Assembly (NCBI GenBank): GCA_002007465.1
Contig: LNAC01000739.1
Location: 359,570 to 423,569 of the forward strand
Length of the DNA: 64,000 nucleotides
Reading direction: 5' to 3'
From: Ailurus styani
Lineage: Eukaryota > Chordata > Mammalia > Carnivora > Ailuridae
Shown: in pieces, positions 60,613 through 64,000 of the stretch
Numbering within the stretch: the first letter of the stretch is position 1
How the letters are laid out: each line of letters begins with the position of its first letter
Notes under the pieces: model-generated
The model's input: only the letters and a program-made list of their open reading frames with translations
Told to the model about the DNA's origin: nothing
The model's database searches: none
Translations under genes and position numbers: made by a program

Positions 60613-61263
60613 AAATATTTTCCCAGAATGAATGCAGAAGCAGACATGAGAAACAGACTAACTCTTGTTAAGACACAAATTAAAGAGATTGGAAAATATG
60701 TAAAAGTGAGCCACTGTTTCTAATATTTTTTATTTGAAAAATACAACTTTTTAAATTAAAATATGCTGTTGAAATTAACATGTACTTGGTGTGCTATTAT
60801 TATTTATTACATTGTTATCATAATTGAATTAATAAATATTTTATATGTCTTAGTATCAATAGATTTTTAGAATCTTCAATAATTTGCAGGGTGCAAACCC
60901 CCAAAGAGTGGGAGCATTTGCATTATCAGTACTTATGTAAGAGTAAATGAAGAAAAAGTGAGTTCCTAGGAGGCAAGTGGTATTTTATTGCTGTTTAATA
61001 TGTGCCTTATATAATGTCTGAAGTCCAAAATGTTAAACGACTATCATTTACTGTATAGTTGATTTTATATATAATGTTATAAACAGAAAACTAAGCCAAG
61101 ATTCTAAATATCTTTAAAACCAAATTCCTTGAGTAGCTTTTACAATCTCTCCATGGATATATTATGGAATTTCCTTTAGTTGAAAGCTTCCCATATTACC
61201 TACTAGGTTATTATCAATCTCAGTGTTGTCTAATAACATGCTTCTTAATTGTTGCTTGCCTTT
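60613..61263. other. No recognisable gene or repeat
   Basis: AT-rich, no frame of note. Confidence 0.4.
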
Positions 61264-61592
61264 TAAATCACAACATCTTTAATCCCCCACCAAGGGAGCA
61301 AACAATATCCTCTTGAGGCTACCAATGATATCCTTGAAATTTCTTCTTAAATTCAAGAGTATTTTGCGGTCCTTCTAAATGAGTTACAAGAATGTGTAAA
61401 TGAGAGATCTTTCTTTTGCAAATATNTAAATAAATCACAACATCTTTAATCCCCCACCAAGGGAGCAAACAATATCCTCTTGAGGCTACCAATGATATCC
61501 TTGAAATTTCTTCTTAAATTCAAGAGTATTTTGCGGTCCTTCTAAATGAGTTACAAGAATGTGTAAATGAGAGATCTTTCTTTTGCAAATAT
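61264..61592. repeat. 162-bp identical direct duplication around a single N
   Basis: 61264-61425 and 61431-61592 are identical from 'taaatcacaacatc' through 'ttttgcaaatat'. Between them is the only ambiguous base of the window (N at 61426) plus the four bases taaa at 61427-61430. This is the signature of two contig ends that overlap but were not merged. A real tandem duplication is less likely. Confidence 0.97.
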
Positions 61593-61764
61593 ATGTCCTT
61601 CGGCTGCACAGAAATTTCTGCAAAATCCTGTGACATTGTAGAGATCTCTTTTGGATTATTCAGGACTTTTTGTAGGGTCATACAAGTCTATATTCATAGT
61701 CACTAGACTGTCACTTAAGAGCGTGTGTGCTTAATTTATCTCTGAATAACACAAGTTCATCTAA

Positions 61765-61945
61765 GTGCTTAGTCTTTGGATTAAGATTGATGTCGGGCCG
61801 AGTCCTATGTCAGCCTTTTCCTAGTTGTGATCCTCCTGAAATCATTCAGCTCTGAAGCTGTTTCCTCTCTTGTAAAGGGGAGAAAACAGTATCTATCTAG
61901 CATGTATAAAAATTAAGAATGATACCATAAGTAAATCATGTGTAT
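61765..61945 (-). mobile_element. MIR SINE, antisense
   Basis: 'gatgtcgggccgagtcctatgtcagccttttcctagttgtgatcctcctgaaatcattcagctctgaagctgtttcctctcttgtaaaggggag' follows the reverse MIR order (tgccacttactagctgtgtgacc... / ...cctcatctgtaaaatgggga). Confidence 0.65.
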
Positions 61946-61969
61946 TCAAATAAGAATATTATTACTATT

Positions 61970-62063
61970 TTAGGATATTCCTTTTTTTCTATTCCCATCT
62001 TCTGGTTCCATACATGTTAGGATATTCCTTTTTTTCTTTTCCCTTCTTCTGGTTCCATACGTG
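61970..62063. repeat. 47-bp tandem duplication, two copies
   Basis: Copies at 61970-62016 and 62017-62063 begin 'ttaggatattcctttttttct' or nearly so and end 'ttctggttccatac(a/g)tg'. They differ at three positions by eye. Confidence 0.95.
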
Positions 62064-62582
62064 TTTCTGTAACTTACTCCATCAGTGTTAGTTTTAGTCA
62101 GTGTCTCAGGGGAGAAAAAGAGAAACACCTGCTCAGTCTTATTAAAAGTTAGTATTCTGACTAAATTTATAGCTTAGATTAAGGCCCTAATAGGAAGGAG
62201 GTGAACTTTGTTTTCCTGTAAGTAAATGATCTCCTTCTACCTCCTTGATTTTCGTGCTCATCTCACTTATTAATTACCTTGCCCAGGGCTCCTGGTTTGC
62301 AGCTTCAGTTCACCCATCTTTGGATACCGAGCACAAATCTTGTGTTTAAGCCACAAAACCAAATAAGCATGGCATACATCAGCCACCTCTGCTGAAGAGT
62401 GTGAAGGAGTGTTTCCCAATAGATACATTAAAACATATAACACACTGTTGTATACCTGAGCCCCTAAACATTTGAGGGTAATCTGTGGGATGGAGTGCTT
62501 TGATTTTACATTTTTCTGTGCTCTAGATTACTCTTATTTTTTGGATTGAAGAGAGGCTTTAGCTAACCAAGAGCAGCTATCA
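62064..62582. other. No recognisable gene or repeat
   Basis: Mixed composition. I see no supportable frame or repeat family. Confidence 0.4.
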
Positions 62583-62596
62583 AAAAGCTCCTCTAG

Positions 62597-62773
62597 GGGC
62601 ACCTGGGTGGCTCAGTTAGTTAAACTTCTGACTCTTGATTTCAGCTCAGGTCATGATCTTTGTGGTAGTGGGATCGAGCCTTATGTTGGGCTCTGTGCTC
62701 AGTAGAGTCTGCTAGTCCCTCTCCTCCTCTCTCTATCTCTATCTCTAAAATAAATAAAATCTTAAGAAAAAAG
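62597..62773 (+). mobile_element. CAN SINE, older subtype, with target-site duplication
   Basis: The 14-bp repeat 'aaaagct(c/t)ctctag' - with one mismatch as 'aaaagctcctctag' (62583-62596) and 'aaaagcttctctag' (62774-62787) - brackets the copy. Body 'cagttagttaaacttctgactc', B-box-like 'gggatcgagcctt', short (TCTA)n and an A tail. Confidence 0.96.
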
Positions 62774-62787
62774 AAAAGCTTCTCTAG

Positions 62788-63417
62788 ACCATAAATTCAT
62801 TAAGAGCAATGGGCAGGCCTTGACAATCTCTGTATACTTCAAGAAAGGATTGCTGAATAAACATATAAGTTTGATATTTCCTTATGCGGACTGCTCAGCC
62901 TTAAGGATTTCCATCCATCAGAAACTTATTACAGAATATGTGATAAAATTAAAGATCTACTCAATTAAAAAAAATCAGGGCCATCCATACTATCATATTT
63001 AGATCTTCTCTTCCAGGAAGTATCTTGAGCATCAGATATTCCTACATACATTTTTCTGATCTAAGCATGGGGACTCTCTGGAATTTCTGGGCTTAGTGAA
63101 CTTACTGGATTCATATGCCATGTTGATTTATGCTTCCATATGTAGATGCTAATAGACACTTGTGTTAAATGCCCCAGGTTATATTCACTAGATAAAAGGA
63201 TTTTTAATATATTAACTGAGAAGAATGAATTATCCAGAACTTCCAGATACTTTTCAAGAACAGAGAACACCCCGTAGGGGAAAGATGATTTTAGTCCTTC
63301 AAAACACAGACTAGAGATAATAAGCAAATAGTAATATAACCATTGTTAAAGGGATTCATGGATAAATAATGATTAACATTTATACATTTAGAATATTAAA
63401 ACCTAGAGAATTCAAAG
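62788..63417. other. No recognisable gene or repeat
   Basis: Frames at 62820-63002 (+) and 63061-63327 (-) have no recognisable domain. Confidence 0.4.
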
Positions 63418-63462
63418 AATAAGAAAAGAAAGAAAGAAAGAGAAAGGAAGGAAGGAAGAAAG
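63418..63462. repeat. Purine-rich (GAAA)n/(GGAA)n tract
   Basis: 'aataagaaaagaaagaaagaaagagaaaggaaggaaggaag' is all purine apart from its first bases. It immediately precedes L1 3'-UTR sequence, and such purine tracts are normal in carnivore L1 3' UTRs. Confidence 0.9.
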
Positions 63463-63720
63463 GCTTATAGATACAGAGAACAAACTGATGGGTACCAGAG
63501 GGGAGGCAGTTGGGGGATGAGCAAAATAGGTAAAGGGGTTAGGGAGATAAAGGTTTCCAGTTATAACATGAAAAAGTCATAGGGAATGAAAGATACAGCA
63601 TAGGAACTATACTCATTGGTATTGTAATAGCATTATATGGTAACAGGTTGTAGCTACACTTGTACCTATCCATCCATTAATTTACACATCCTCATATTCA
63701 ATCAACTTTGTTTTGTGGTG
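63463..63720 (+). mobile_element. Carnivore L1 3'-UTR fragment, sense
   Basis: 'cagagaacaaactgatgggtaccagaggggaggcagttgggggatgagcaaaataggtaaaggggtt' is a close match to the carnivore L1 3'-UTR block, followed by 'gaactatactcattggtattgtaatagcattatatggtaacaggttgtagctacac'. Strongly 5'-truncated. Confidence 0.88.
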
Positions 63721-64000
63721 GGTAAATGCAAGAAATGTGGTAGCGGAGATTAACTATAAGCTAATAAATATAATTAATTCTTAAAAACAACAAAATAGTG
63801 CTGTATAGAAAGTCTTCTGAAAGGCTGGAAAAGGAAAGTTCACAGAGATGAATACCTGAATATCCACAAGGAAATGTTCACACATTGTGAATATTTGAAT
63901 GAGATTAAGGGTATTTTAAGACCATTAGAAATATTTGTGTGTCTGGAACTTAGGTAAGAGGTCTGAATGGCAGGGGCTGAGACTGTAAAACTTGCCTGAA
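63721..64000. other. No recognisable gene or repeat
   Basis: Possible end of the L1 tail near 63780. Otherwise nothing is recognised up to the window edge. Confidence 0.4.

Overview
The window is AT-rich mammalian nuclear DNA from a carnivore, most likely a mustelid. The main evidence is 21 copies of the carnivore tRNA-Lys-derived SINE (CAN SINE/SINEC). Its head begins gg(c/g)gcctgggtggctcag, and many copies carry the 'gtgggttaaagcctctgcc' body, which I associate with mustelid genomes. Carnivore-type L1 3' ends and ancient eutherian repeats (MIR, L2, L1M, MLT1 LTRs, Tigger) fit this. The species-level call is inference from repeat style, not from a gene.

I find no protein-coding gene, exon, tRNA, rRNA or other functional RNA gene that I can support. 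Every open reading frame is short (144 codons at most). The longest ones lie on SINEs or L1 remnants, and the rest show no recognisable domain. The window therefore reads as a gene desert or the inside of a very large intron; the two cannot be told apart here.

Layout. 0-15 kb: mostly old unique-looking DNA with two MLT1-like LTRs, a Tigger DNA-transposon remnant, a MIR, four CAN SINEs and L1 fragments near 11.6-12.8 kb. 16-22 kb: a cluster of seven SINEs, partly inserted into an antisense L1. 21.9-25.5 kb: decayed L1 pieces in both orientations. 25.5-32.4 kb: a probable LTR, MIRs, an MLT1 LTR directly abutting a roughly 2 kb antisense L1, then antisense 5'-type L1 and a HAL1/L1 tail. 33-36 kb: three SINEs. 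35.9-41.7 kb: the most repeat-dense block, with a decayed sense L1 that spans an apparent internal inversion and carries two nested SINEs, followed at once by the 3' end of a carnivore L1. 41.7-57.8 kb: mainly unremarkable sequence with three SINEs and several ancient fragments. 57.8-59.7 kb: antisense L1. 60-64 kb: an MLT1-like LTR, an N-separated 162-bp identical duplication (probable assembly artefact), a 47-bp tandem repeat, a SINE and an L1 tail.

The strongest things to check are the false-looking duplication at 61.26-61.59 kb, the 18-bp perfect inverted repeat bracketing an inverted L1 segment at 36.44-36.95 kb, a SINE that lost its promoter body at 25.3 kb, and opposed SINE pairs near 18-21 kb that could fold into long RNA hairpins if transcribed. 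I did not find a convincing new biological system.
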